Shown: positions 1 to 8,938 of the stretch, piece after piece
Numbering within the stretch: position 1 is the first letter of the stretch
How the letters are laid out: the number at the start of each line of letters is the position of its first letter
Assembly: GCF_017874215.1 (NCBI RefSeq)
Contig: NZ_JAGGLB010000005.1
Location: 62,001 to 126,000, forward strand
Direction of reading: 5' to 3'
DNA length: 64,000 nucleotides
From: Paenibacillus eucommiae
GTDB taxonomy: Bacteria; Bacillota; Bacilli; Paenibacillales; NBRC-103111
Notes under the pieces: generated by a model
Told to the model about the DNA's origin: nothing
Database searches by the model: none
The model's input: only the letters and a program-made list of their open reading frames with translations
Position numbers and translations under genes: made by a program

Positions 1-1716
1 GATGCCATTACAGCAAGGCGTAAGCTGGAGACGGGACACAAAGGCAGCGTGATGGTCGAGCTATCGGGGGATGGCAGCAGTGCGACCATGACGGTAGAAG
101 ACAATGGCATCGGTCTGACAGAGGAAGAAATTCATGAATTTTTGGCGATGATCGGTCAGTCCTCCAAAAGGGATTCTGACAGCCTGGCTGCGGAAACCTC
201 CTTTATTGGCCGTTTCGGTATTGGTCTGCTTTCCTGCTTCATGGTTAGTGATGAGATTATTATGCTGACGCAATCTGCCAAAGGCGGCCCTGCGATGGAA
301 TGGCGGGGGAAGCCGGATGGCACCTACACGATTCGCAAGCTGGAAACGAAGCTCTCGCCCGGTACGAAGGTATATTTGCGCTGCAAGCCTGAGGCGGAAA
401 TGTATTTCGAGCCTGATGAGGTTGGCGAAAAGCTGTTCTATTATGGGGCGCTGCTGCCCTACCCCATAACGCTTCGCACAAGCGATAGCAGCAGGGTTAT
501 TAACGCTGAGCTGCCCGTCTGGATCGAAGAGCCTGGGCTGGCGCGCAGCCGCAGACAGGAGGTGCTGCAGTTCGGCCAGCGGCTTCTTGGTGAACAGTTC
601 GGCGACTTTATCCCGCTGCGTACCGCTTCGGGGCGAACTGGGGGCATTGCCTATATTTTGCCTCATGCCGTCAACCTGAATGCCCGCCGCTCGAACAGGG
701 TGTACCTCAAGCAGATGCTGGTGTCGGAGAAAGCCGAAAATGTCCTGCCGGAATGGGCTTTTTTCGTAAAATGCCTGATCTGGACCGATGAGCTACAGCC
801 TACGGCTTCGCGTGAGCATTTCTATGAAAATGAGCGTCTTGAGCAGATTCGCGAAGAATTAGGAGACTCGATCCGTGACGAGCTGCTGCGGATGGCAGAA
901 TATGACCCCGACCGCCTTCAGGCAATCATCCGGCTTCATGCTCTTTCTATGAAGGCGCTGGCTGTCGAGGACGATGCGTTCTTCGGACTGATCTACCGGT
1001 GGCTGCCCTTCGAGAGTACATACGGATCCATGGAACTGGGGGCGCTCGTGCGTGAAGGGCAAAAAATATACTATACCTTTACTGTGGATGAATATCGGCA
1101 AATCACTCATGTTGCTGCAGCCCAGTCCCTGTTAGTCGTAAATGGCGGCTATATTTATGACGGGGCCTTGTTAAGCATTCTGCCTCAAGTATGTCCGGAG
1201 GCGGATACCGAGCTGCTGTCCGTTGATGACATATCGCTGTCTTTCGTGGAGCTAAGCTCCGTAGAGCGGAATCGGTATTATGATTTCCTTCGCATGGCTG
1301 ACAGTGTCCTTCAACGTTTCCGCTGTCATGTGGAGCTGAAGCGGTTCAAGCCCGCCGAACTGCCGGCACTTTACACTTTATCGAAGGAATCGGCGGCTTT
1401 ACGCTCACTGGAAGCGGCAGAGGAGAAAAGCACGGAGCTGCTGTCCTCCGTCCTCAAAAATTTATCCGCCAGCTTAAATGAAGCGGCTTATGCCAAGCTG
1501 TACTTCAATCTGGATAATCCGATGATTGCTAGAATTGCCGACTCTTCGGATAAGGTCATGCTGCCTATTGCCATTGAGATGCTGTATGTCAATGCGCTGA
1601 TGATGGGACATTACCCGATGAGCAGGGAGGAACTGGCCGTTCTGAATAAAGGCATTGTCAGGTTTATAGACTGGGGCTTGGCCAAAAGTGCGCAGACCGG
1701 AGGGGATGACCAATGA
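1..1716 (+). CDS. HSP90-family ATPase chaperone, 5' end outside window
   Basis: The frame is open from base 1, so the true start lies upstream and a short N-terminal stretch is missing. The visible protein is about 571 residues. GHKL ATPase motifs are clear: DNGIGL early, then the lid motif GRFGIGLLSCF. The middle domain ends in a typical HSP90 block (LPEWAFFVKCLIW followed by LQPTASREHF), which matches the HtpG 'LPEY...SRE' region. The C-terminal 270 residues do not look like the canonical HtpG dimerisation domain, so this is a divergent HSP90-like protein rather than housekeeping HtpG. It overlaps the next gene by 4 bases (ATGA), implying translational coupling. Role inferred: ATP-dependent client remodelling in the cytoplasm; the client is unknown. 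Confidence 0.85.
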   Translation, partial: DAITARRKLETGHKGSVMVELSGDGSSATMTVEDNGIGLTEEEIHEFLAMIGQSSKRDSDSLAAETSFIGRFGIGLLSCFMVSDEIIMLTQSAKGGPAMEWRGKPDGTYTIRKLETKLSPGTKVYLRCKPEAEMYFEPDEVGEKLFYYGALLPYPITLRTSDSSRVINAELPVWIEEPGLARSRRQEVLQFGQRLLGEQFGDFIPLRTASGRTGGIAYILPHAVNLNARRSNRVYLKQMLVSEKAENVLPEWAFFVKCLIWTDELQPTASREHFYENERLEQIREELGDSIRDELLRMAEYDPDRLQAIIRLHALSMKALAVEDDAFFGLIYRWLPFESTYGSMELGALVREGQKIYYTFTVDEYRQITHVAAAQSLLVVNGGYIYDGALLSILPQVCPEADTELLSVDDISLSFVELSSVERNRYYDFLRMADSVLQRFRCHVELKRFKPAELPALYTLSKESAALRSLEAAEEKSTELLSSVLKNLSASLNEAAYAKLYFNLDNPMIARIADSSDKVMLPIAIEMLYVNALMMGHYPMSREELAVLNKGIVRFIDWGLAKSAQTGGDDQ

Positions 1717-2807
1717 TTTCAGATTTTGAGAGGCTTATGGATGAAGCCTATGGTTTGCCGGCAGGCGAGTCCAAGCTTGCTGTGCTGGAGGAAGCCGCAA
1801 GAATTGCTGACGCTCTGGGAAATATGGAGCAGGGCTATGAAGCCCGTACTGAAATTGTGGAGACGGCCATCTTCAATGGATTCCCGTTAAAGGCATTAGT
1901 AGCCTTCTCCTGGCAGCTGGGCCAATATGATAAGAATCCTGAGAATGATAGCTTCGACAGCTCTTCACTGCTATGGTCCTACAAATGGATTCTAAGTAAA
2001 TCGACATGCTTTCCGGATATTACGAGGAATCAAATTGAGGAGCTGCTGGAGGATTTCCGCAAGCGTTACCGGAAGCATGGCTACAGCGACCGGACTTATT
2101 ATTATTACCGGTTCCGTATAGCGATGGACACTGGATATCTTGACGAGGCAGCGAGCCACTATGCCGTTTTCAGTGCGACAGACCGGGATTATATGAGTGA
2201 CTGCGAGGCTTGTGAGCAGAATCAGATCGTCAGATATATGGTTCTTCTGGGGGAGGACGAGCATGCCTTGAAAATGGCTGCGCCGATTCTTTCGGGCAAA
2301 ATGAGCTGCGCCGAGGTTCCCCATGTCACTTTGTCCAAGGTGCTGCTGCCCCTTCACCACCTGGGAAGGGAAGAAGAAGCGAAGAATAGCCAGCGTAAGG
2401 GCTATCGGCTGATTAAGGGCAATCGTGATTTCCTGGTCAATGTGGCTGAACATATCGCCTATTTAAGCTTGACAAGTCCGCTGAAGGGACTTGAGCTTCT
2501 GGAGAAGCATATGGCTGAAGCACTCGATCACGAGGACCCGCTTGACCAAATGCTGTTCCACCTTCAAGCGGCGGCACTGCTTAAGCAATTGGCCGCACAA
2601 TCGGCAGAAAAGGCACAAAAAGCAGGAGCTGCGGCCTCCCGGCTGCGGCTTCCTGCCCGCCACCCTCTGCAGGGCGAAGAGGTGGACTTCAGCAGGCTTG
2701 CTGTCCATTATGGAAAACTCGCCGCAGCGGCAGCGGAACGCTTCGACCGCCGCAATGGCAACCAGTATTATTTCAAGCAGGTTCAAGCGGCAGGAATCGG
2801 CGGATAG
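1713..2807 (+). CDS. TPR-like protein coupled to HSP90-family gene
   Basis: I do not recognise a named family. The 364-residue protein is soluble and almost entirely helical in appearance, with repeated Ala/Leu/Tyr-rich pairs such as LAVLEEAARIADALGNMEQGY near the start, HYAVFS near 150, and a C-terminal LAVHYGKLAAAAAERFD, all consistent with TPR-like helical repeats. No signal peptide or membrane segment is visible. The ATG at 1713 overlaps the stop of the HSP90-like gene (ATGA), with GGAGGGG about 10 bases upstream. TPR proteins are classical HSP90 partners, so a co-chaperone or adaptor role is a reasonable inference from family and context, not shown by sequence alone. Confidence 0.7.
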   Translation: MISDFERLMDEAYGLPAGESKLAVLEEAARIADALGNMEQGYEARTEIVETAIFNGFPLKALVAFSWQLGQYDKNPENDSFDSSSLLWSYKWILSKSTCFPDITRNQIEELLEDFRKRYRKHGYSDRTYYYYRFRIAMDTGYLDEAASHYAVFSATDRDYMSDCEACEQNQIVRYMVLLGEDEHALKMAAPILSGKMSCAEVPHVTLSKVLLPLHHLGREEEAKNSQRKGYRLIKGNRDFLVNVAEHIAYLSLTSPLKGLELLEKHMAEALDHEDPLDQMLFHLQAAALLKQLAAQSAEKAQKAGAAASRLRLPARHPLQGEEVDFSRLAVHYGKLAAAAAERFDRRNGNQYYFKQVQAAGIGG

Positions 2808-2827
2808 CGGATACTCCTATAACAGCA

Positions 2828-2863
2828 GCCCCGGCGAGCGGATCCTGGCTCCGAAGCCGGGGC
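2828..2863. terminator. GC-rich stem-loop between convergent genes
   Basis: GCCCCGGC (2828-2835) pairs with GCCGGGGC (2856-2863), a perfect 8-bp stem. It is followed by a weak T-rich stretch (ATGTTTATTTG). It sits between the TPR-like gene and the convergent AraC gene, so it may terminate the + strand operon. The poor T tract lowers confidence. Confidence 0.45.
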
Positions 2864-2921
2864 ATGTTTATTTGTTGCGGGCTTATGCGTACATGGGTCC
2901 AGACTAGATCTGAAGCGATTC

Positions 2922-3773
2922 TCACATTACCTGGCCGCGAGCCTCGCTGGGACACATCCCCTCCAGTTTTTTAAAAACTCTGCTGAAATACAACTGGTCC
3001 CCGAACCCCACCATCAACGAAATTTGGCGGATCGTCAAATTGGTATACCGGAGCAGCTCCTTGGCTTTAAGCAGTCTGAATCTGATCAGATAATCCTTTG
3101 GCGTGGAGCCAGTCCGCTGTTTGAAGGTTTGAATATAGCGGCTAACGCACAGCCCTGCAAGATCGGAAAGCTCAGGTACGGTGATGGGTTTATGGTAATT
3201 GGTGTGGATATAGCTGATCGACAGGTCCAGCCTATTGCTGCTTTCAAGCTGCTTGCCGGTAAATCCGGATTGTAGATAATAACGCGACAGCAAGGTAAGA
3301 ATCTGGATCATCAGAGAGGCGATATTTAAGTCATAACCCCTCCTTTGGGCTTGTATTTCGTTCTGAGCCATCCTCGACAAGAGGGAATATTCCTCCATTT
3401 GCCCGGTATAATAAATATTTTGGCCGGCTATGCCCAGCCTCTCCAGAACCTCTTCAACACCATACCCTGTAAAGTGTATCCAGTAGCTTTCAATCGGCTG
3501 CTCATCACTTAATTGATACAGCTGCTCTTCTCCAGGGCGATAAATGACTGCTGTTCCGCTGCCCACCTCATGATCGGTTCCTTCTGCCCGCACGATGGCT
3601 TTTCCTATATGGTTGTAAATTAATAAGTAATCCTTTCTTCCTTTTTTCCGATATCTTTCGTATTTCGCTTTTTCGAGTTTATAGTAACCAAGACAGTTGA
3701 CTTGCAGAAATTCGGTCGTGCTTGCCGTACCGGCTTCATCAACCTCGGGAATGTGATACGCGGAATCATGCAT
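2922..3773 (-). CDS. AraC-family transcriptional regulator
   Basis: The protein has an N-terminal cupin-like sensor half (about residues 20-160, with the typical YRPGEEQLYQL and ESYWIHFTGYG segments) and a C-terminal AraC double helix-turn-helix. The latter shows PITVPELSDLAGLCVSRYIQTF and the conserved end GFGDQLYFSRVFKK. This layout is typical of one-component sugar-responsive activators. I place the start at ATG 3773 because AGGAG lies 7 bases upstream on the minus strand; an in-frame ATG at 3794 would swallow that site. It is divergent from the DUF5107 gene across about 140 bp, so it may control that gene and itself. Confidence 0.88.
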   Translation of the reverse strand: MHDSAYHIPEVDEAGTASTTEFLQVNCLGYYKLEKAKYERYRKKGRKDYLLIYNHIGKAIVRAEGTDHEVGSGTAVIYRPGEEQLYQLSDEQPIESYWIHFTGYGVEEVLERLGIAGQNIYYTGQMEEYSLLSRMAQNEIQAQRRGYDLNIASLMIQILTLLSRYYLQSGFTGKQLESSNRLDLSISYIHTNYHKPITVPELSDLAGLCVSRYIQTFKQRTGSTPKDYLIRFRLLKAKELLRYTNLTIRQISLMVGFGDQLYFSRVFKKLEGMCPSEARGQVM

Positions 3774-3787
3774 GGCTGAGCTCCTCA

Positions 3788-3816
3788 TTATCAAATTATC
3801 AGATTATCAATTTATC
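3788..3816. repeat. Short direct repeats in divergent promoter region
   Basis: Three or four near-copies of ATTATCAA/ATTATCAG at 8-9 bp pitch lie just upstream of the AraC start, in the region shared with the DUF5107 gene. Direct repeats in this position could be AraC binding half-sites, but the AT-rich unit could also be chance slippage. Confidence 0.35.
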
Positions 3817-3911
3817 CATATAAATGCGTTATAAATGACTATTCTTGAACGGAATTATAGACTAATATTAAAAAAAAGTACATGTTAAAAGAATGGATGG
3901 GAGCTGACGGC

Positions 3912-5933
3912 GTGAACGTTTACAATTCGGTTATGAGCATAGAAGGCACTGGTCTTGACGGGGATAATCCGCTTCCGAAATTCCGGAGCAGGCAGCGGCA
4001 TCGTGAGGTTCCGGAGAACGGAAGTCTCTCGGCAGAGCAAAAGGAAAAGCTGGGCTATGAAACAGGGGACCGTTATTTGCCTTACAGGATTCAGGACAGA
4101 TACACACGGGATAAAAAAGTGATGCAGCTAAAAACGGTCATACTGGAAAATGACATCCTGCAGGCTGTTTTCCTGCCCGAATATGGAGGCAGACTGTACT
4201 CCCTCAAAGATAAGCGGACGGATCGTGAGGTGCTGTACAAAAATCCGGTTTTTCAGCCCGCCAATCTTGCGATTCTGAATGCATGGTTTTCCGGAGGGAT
4301 TGAATGGAATATTGGGCAGCTCGGCCATACATTTACAACCTGCGCTCCGCTGCATGCAGCGAAGCTTGCAGATGACGAGGGGAATGCATTCCTGAGGTTT
4401 TATGATTATGAGCGATGCAAGAACGTATTCTGGCAGCTGGATATTCATTTGCCGGCAGGCTCGGAGCATCTGCAGGTCTATGTCCGGATCATCAACGATC
4501 AGGCACAGTCCGTTCCTATGTACTGGTGGACGAATATCGCGGTGGACGAGACGGAACACTCTCGTGTGTTCGCCTCTACGAGTGAAGTGATCTATATCGA
4601 CCATGCCGCCAAGGGATTTGGTTCGGGGGAGATGCCATATTTGCCGACAGTACCTGATGCAGATGTGTCCTATCCGATGAATTTTCCTTTTGCTAATGAA
4701 TATTTTTTTCAGAGTCCTGAAGCTTGCAGATCTCCTTGGGAAGCGGTTTCGTATGAGGACGGCAGATTAGTGTATGAACGCTCGACCTCACTTTTGCGGT
4801 ACCGCAAAATGTTCTGCTGGGGCAGCCATGCAGGCGGCCGGCGCTGGTGTGACTTCCTGGCTAAGCCGGGTGAAGGCAACTATGTTGAAATTCAGGGCGG
4901 ATTTGCGCCTACACAGCTGCATGGTCTTGATCAGCCTGCTAATACCGAATGGGATTTTACGCAGATTTTTGGCGTCACCGATGTGGATGCAGCTAAAGCT
5001 GGCGGGAACGATTGGGCAGCTGCCCGGGATTACATCGAAGCTCAAGTGGAGGATAAACTCCATGAGGATGAGGTGTACAGGATACACGACAAGCTGCAAA
5101 GCTTGGCTGACCGGCAGCCCGAGCAGCAGCTGCACACTGGCTCAGGCTGGGGTGCATTAGAGAGACGCCGCCGGGAAAAGGCAGAAGGCCGGACAACGCC
5201 GCAGGGCTTTGTTTTTGCTGATGCAAGTCTGGGCGCTGCTCAGCAGCCTTGGTTAGGGCTGCTTGAGACTGGAAGCTTGCCGGCTGCTGCTGTTGATGAT
5301 ATTCCGGCCTCATGGATGGTGCAGGAGGAATGGCTCGAATTGCTGCAGGCCAGTCTGTCCGCTGAGGCACATGCATCGTGGGATGCCTATATGCATCTCG
5401 GCGTCATGCTGTATGAGAAAGGGCAGGAAGATCAGGCCGTTGAAGCATGGGAGCATTCCCTGATGCTTCAGCCTTCTGCCTGGGTGTACCGCAATTTGGC
5501 CGAGGTGATGAAGCATAGAGGGGACATGGATGCCGCCTTCGCTCGTCTGGAACAGGCCTACCTTGTTTCCGGCAGCTTCCCGGACAGAGCGTTTGCGGAG
5601 GAATACCTGGAGCTGTTGATCCGAAATGGTCAGTATGTAAAAGCCTGGGATGTATACGAATCGCTTCCGGAATCTTTTTCCGCTAGCGACCGGCTGCAAA
5701 TCATCGTTGGGCAGGCGGCACTGCATTTGAACAAGCTGGACTTCCTGGAAAAGCTGTTCGCTACAGAGTTCGCCGTAATCCGCGAAGGCGAGCTGTCGAT
5801 TGTTGATATGTGGTACCAATACAATGCCAGGAAGCTGGCTGCAGCAGAAAACCGGGAGCTAAGCGAGGAGCTTAAAGCGGAAGCGGTTAAACGGTTCCCG
5901 CCGCCTCAGCATATAGACTTTAGAATGAGCTAG
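3912..5933 (+). CDS. DUF5107 domain protein with C-terminal TPR
   Basis: The N-terminal 400 residues match the DUF5107 family, a beta-sandwich fold resembling galactose-mutarotase/GH-associated proteins. Visible hallmarks are LPEYGGRLYSLKDK, NAWFSGGIEWNIG and PMYWWTNIAV. The C-terminal third is TPR-like (YMHLGVMLYEKGQEDQAVEAW, then VYRNLAEVMKHRGDMDAAF). Start: GTG 3912 has GGGAG 8 bases upstream, whereas the ATG at 3882 follows an A-rich stretch with no ribosome binding site. The divergent AraC regulator suggests sugar-responsive control. There is no signal peptide, so it is cytoplasmic. Role inferred: processing of or binding to an imported carbohydrate; the reaction is unknown. Confidence 0.82.
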   Translation: MNVYNSVMSIEGTGLDGDNPLPKFRSRQRHREVPENGSLSAEQKEKLGYETGDRYLPYRIQDRYTRDKKVMQLKTVILENDILQAVFLPEYGGRLYSLKDKRTDREVLYKNPVFQPANLAILNAWFSGGIEWNIGQLGHTFTTCAPLHAAKLADDEGNAFLRFYDYERCKNVFWQLDIHLPAGSEHLQVYVRIINDQAQSVPMYWWTNIAVDETEHSRVFASTSEVIYIDHAAKGFGSGEMPYLPTVPDADVSYPMNFPFANEYFFQSPEACRSPWEAVSYEDGRLVYERSTSLLRYRKMFCWGSHAGGRRWCDFLAKPGEGNYVEIQGGFAPTQLHGLDQPANTEWDFTQIFGVTDVDAAKAGGNDWAAARDYIEAQVEDKLHEDEVYRIHDKLQSLADRQPEQQLHTGSGWGALERRRREKAEGRTTPQGFVFADASLGAAQQPWLGLLETGSLPAAAVDDIPASWMVQEEWLELLQASLSAEAHASWDAYMHLGVMLYEKGQEDQAVEAWEHSLMLQPSAWVYRNLAEVMKHRGDMDAAFARLEQAYLVSGSFPDRAFAEEYLELLIRNGQYVKAWDVYESLPESFSASDRLQIIVGQAALHLNKLDFLEKLFATEFAVIREGELSIVDMWYQYNARKLAAAENRELSEELKAEAVKRFPPPQHIDFRMS

Positions 5934-6085
5934 TTAATGGAGTGGAGTCGTCATCAGGTTGCAGCGAGTCAACGAGAGAGATCTGATGACGTTGTTGCAG
6001 CAGGTCAGGTCCCTGATGATCGGTGCGGATAAGAAGAGACTGTCGATTAAACTGCTAGCAGCACATTGGATTTTGATTTGAATTA

Positions 6086-6123
6086 GCCACAATGCGAACT
6101 AATCTTCGCGTTGTGGTTTTTTT
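6086..6123 (+). terminator. Rho-independent terminator after DUF5107 gene
   Basis: GCCACAATGCGAA pairs with TTCGCGTTGTGG (one G-U pair) around a short loop and is followed by seven T residues. Confidence 0.8.
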
Positions 6124-6511
6124 CAACGTCGCGGATTCCAAAAAGGTTATCTAGTGCCGAATGATTGTATAATTATATCCATATATTGGACGGAATTTAC
6201 TGGTGTTTGCTCCGTATGAAAATTCCACTGGCAACGATCCGAACAGATAATGCGATTACTAGGCTAAGGCAACGTTTCACGCTAGCCGTCTTCCCTACTT
6301 TTTTTATGTTAAAATTGATTTGCAACACCCACCCGGTCCTAATAACCTTGATCTAACTGGCTTCCATCGTTTTTGAGTCAATATAAATAAGGCCCCTAAT
6401 AAGATTATTGTATATAATATTGTTTCATTATATATTATATTTATGGTGTGCGTAAAATAGGGATATTACAATAAATGGAAATTGGTAAAGGTAGATTTGG
6501 GGGAGAACTTC

Positions 6512-6540
6512 TTGACGCTTCCATGCTATTATAGTATATC
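6512..6540 (+). promoter_or_regulatory. Putative SigA promoter of AraC-type regulator
   Basis: TTGACG at 6512-6517 is followed after 17 bp by TATATC at 6535-6540. This leaves an AT-rich leader of about 50 bases before the GTG start, with AAGGGGG next to it. Confidence 0.55.
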
Positions 6541-6595
6541 TATATCGTTTGTATATAAATTGAAGATTTCAGCAGCAGGTATTTAAGGGGGTGTA

Positions 6596-8614
6596 GTGGT
6601 GACGAAAGATATTAAATCGTACATCTACAAAGTGATAATCGTTTTGGCGGTTGTCTCCAGTATTCCAATTCTAATCGTTAGCGCTTACAATATTAATTTG
6701 TTTTTAACCAAAACGGTAGAACTCATCAATTCGAAAAACGAAAATGAATTAACTCGAACCGGCGCATTAATGGAGAGAACGCTTCAGCAAATTATGGATT
6801 TCACGAATTCCATTACGCTTGACAGCCGTTTCGCAAATATTCGAACGGATTACGAACAATGGAAGGCATTGAGCGATATTAACAACTTAATTTATGCCAA
6901 TCCTTTTGTCACGGAAATCCTGTATTACAATGCTAATGAGAATATATTGCTTATTTCCAATTATGGAATCGAACGAAATCCCGGTAACAGTCCGATACCG
7001 TGGATCGCCTCTGTTGCATCCGGGATGACCTTATACGGAATCGAGGTCGTGGAGGGCAAATCCAAGCAAGGGGCTCATGTTGCGTCTATTGTTCAACGGC
7101 TTCCTTCTTCAAGAGGAGAGCAAAATTATATCATTTACAACGTGAATCTTGATAAGATCTATGCTTCCTTTTTGCAAGAATTGAACGTGAACGCCGAGCT
7201 GTACAATTATTATCTTACAGACGCTAGCGGTAAAATCATGTTTCATCGGGAGCCGCAAAAATTCGGGATAAACCTTTCCGATATCGAGCGGGACCCAAAG
7301 ACCATCCAAGTGAACGATTATAGACTCAATGCCTTGAATTGGCGATTAATTAGCGAAGTTAATACGAAGCAGTTGTACGGGGATGTCGCGAAATTAAAAA
7401 GTACGTTGATTACCGTGCTCTCGGCCGTTGTCGTCTTCATGCTGGTTCTTATCCTGATCGGATTCCGCGAGCTTTATAAGCCTTTTCATCGGATTGTCCT
7501 GAGAGTCAATGAAAACGAAGAACTGCTGAGAAAAACGCTTCTGCATCGTCTTTTGATGGGCCAGATCGGAATTAATCCGGACATAGAAAGATTAACCAAA
7601 GCTTATGCGAGATTTCATCTTGTGACGATCATCAAAATCCTGCCGTCGATGGATGAAGTCGGCCATGATCCCGTACACATGAGAAAATCGATTGTAGACG
7701 GTTTAGACGGGGCATACCGTTATGAAATGTTTGAAGAGTCGAATGAAACGTATATCATGCTGTTCCAACTGGAGCATGAAGACGTGAGCCGCTTCACTAC
7801 CGATCTCCTGCTTAGCTTACATGAAGGACTGCTGGAACGGTTAGAGATAAGCATCGGCGGCATTCATCCGCTTCATAATTTGCATAAGTCTTATCTAGAA
7901 GCCATGTATGCGTACAATATCGGTCGGATTTTCACGTTGGATTCGAAGCTGTATTGTTATAATAAACTTCCGATGGATTACCATAACACAACAGTCGAGA
8001 CCCCGGCCGTTGAAGAAATGGAATTGGCTATTAAGCAACAAAACGAGAGGAACTTTACGAACGCCTTGCATGCTTTGTTCTCCGAGCAAATTACGGTGGT
8101 CGAGTACAATTTGAATTTCTATACGGTCATTTCGCTTTTTCTGCGGATGTACGGGCAGAACAGCTTGGCGTTCTTGGATGAATTGAATAAATTGATTGCG
8201 GAAAAGGGCAACATGAACGTAACGGCCGTAAAGCAATTTTTATTTTCCAAGTTCCATAATTTTCGGGAATATGCGGTCGATACGAAGGATTACACCCGCA
8301 AGATTGACGATTTCATCGCGGCTCGCTACATGGATAATTTCTCCCTCGACGAAATGGCGGACTATACCGGGATTAGCAAGCAGCACTTGATTCATGTTTG
8401 CAAAAAAAGTTATAACCGGACACCCATTGAATACCTGAATGAGTATAGGGTCGAGAAGGCAAAGCATCTATTATCGAATACGAGCACGAAAATTGCGGAG
8501 ATCGGCTTGAAAATCGGATTCAACAGCAATAGCTACTTTGCCAGAGTCTTCAAGCAATATACGGGGATCACGCCGTCCGAGTACAGAGAGCTTCGAGTCA
8601 ACCGAAATACGTAA
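6596..8614 (+). CDS. Membrane-tethered AraC-type regulator
   Basis: The 672-residue protein has a first membrane segment at about residues 10-35 (VIIVLAVVSSIPILIVSAY) and an extracellular sensor region of about 230 residues. A second membrane segment lies near 270-295 (TVLSAVVVFMLVLILIGF). A cytoplasmic linker leads to a C-terminal AraC helix-turn-helix (FSLDEMADYTGISKQHLIHV, then GFNSNSYFARVFKQYTGITP). This is the one-component equivalent of a YesM/YesN pair: ligand sensed outside, DNA bound inside. GTG 6596 and GTG 6599 are both possible starts after AAGGGGG. It precedes the importer genes starting at 8939 and is the likely activator of that operon. Base use is more CpG-rich than in flanking genes, as in the whole locus to 16448. 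Confidence 0.88.
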   Translation: MVTKDIKSYIYKVIIVLAVVSSIPILIVSAYNINLFLTKTVELINSKNENELTRTGALMERTLQQIMDFTNSITLDSRFANIRTDYEQWKALSDINNLIYANPFVTEILYYNANENILLISNYGIERNPGNSPIPWIASVASGMTLYGIEVVEGKSKQGAHVASIVQRLPSSRGEQNYIIYNVNLDKIYASFLQELNVNAELYNYYLTDASGKIMFHREPQKFGINLSDIERDPKTIQVNDYRLNALNWRLISEVNTKQLYGDVAKLKSTLITVLSAVVVFMLVLILIGFRELYKPFHRIVLRVNENEELLRKTLLHRLLMGQIGINPDIERLTKAYARFHLVTIIKILPSMDEVGHDPVHMRKSIVDGLDGAYRYEMFEESNETYIMLFQLEHEDVSRFTTDLLLSLHEGLLERLEISIGGIHPLHNLHKSYLEAMYAYNIGRIFTLDSKLYCYNKLPMDYHNTTVETPAVEEMELAIKQQNERNFTNALHALFSEQITVVEYNLNFYTVISLFLRMYGQNSLAFLDELNKLIAEKGNMNVTAVKQFLFSKFHNFREYAVDTKDYTRKIDDFIAARYMDNFSLDEMADYTGISKQHLIHVCKKSYNRTPIEYLNEYRVEKAKHLLSNTSTKIAEIGLKIGFNSNSYFARVFKQYTGITPSEYRELRVNRNT

Positions 8615-8627
8615 ATCCGTTTGAAAC

Positions 8628-8656
8628 AAAATCGACTTCGACGTCGGTTTTTTTTG
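8628..8656 (+). terminator. Terminator after regulator gene
   Basis: AAAATCGAC (8628-8636) pairs with GTCGGTTTT, with one G-U pair, and runs into a tract of eight T residues. It separates the regulator transcript from the importer operon. Confidence 0.8.
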
Positions 8657-8814
8657 TTGAAGTCTCTGAATGTATCTTGTGGATGCGGCTCGACTTTCCG
8701 GTAAACGAATGGCGTCCAACTTATGCTTCCGAAGTGTGTTTGCTCCGCAAAACGGTTCAGGATGCTGCATGCGTTTATCCTTGTGGAATCGGATAGTAAT
8801 ACAATATTCAACAC

Positions 8815-8847
8815 GTTGAACAGGGGCGAAAAGCCCATTGTTTCAAC
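8815..8847 (+). other. Stem-loop in leader upstream of binding-protein gene
   Basis: GTTGAACAGGGGC (8815-8827) pairs with GCCCATTGTTTCAAC (8833-8847), with two small bulges and a GAAAA loop. No T tract follows, so it is not a simple terminator. It lies about 90 bp before the lipoprotein gene and could be a leader structure or an operator for the AraC-type regulator. Confidence 0.4.
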
Positions 8848-8938
8848 GGATTAATATATTAGGATTGAATTGCGGGCAAGGGCTGTTGTAGGTTATAGCT
8901 ATCCCGGGGGGCCGGGAACCAATAAGGAGGAATGAAGT

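Larger units (their letters stand above)
5934..6595. other. Intergenic region, 662 bp
   Basis: It holds a terminator for the DUF5107 gene near 6086-6123 and a promoter for the next regulator near 6512-6540. Between them is AT-rich sequence with no convincing gene. A 40-codon open stretch at about 5959-6079 lacks a ribosome binding site and family resemblance. Confidence 0.6.

Noticed and set aside
3912..3926. cre-like site near GTGAACGTTTACAA
   Set aside because: The core is two bases shorter than the cre consensus and overlaps the coding start.
5959..6079. 40-codon open stretch with Leu/Arg-rich translation after the DUF5107 gene
   Set aside because: Only a TTG start with no ribosome binding site; no known small-protein family fits.
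6165..6356. 63-codon + strand frame in the AT-rich gap before the regulator
   Set aside because: No ribosome binding site and no family resemblance; composition is that of intergenic AT-rich DNA.
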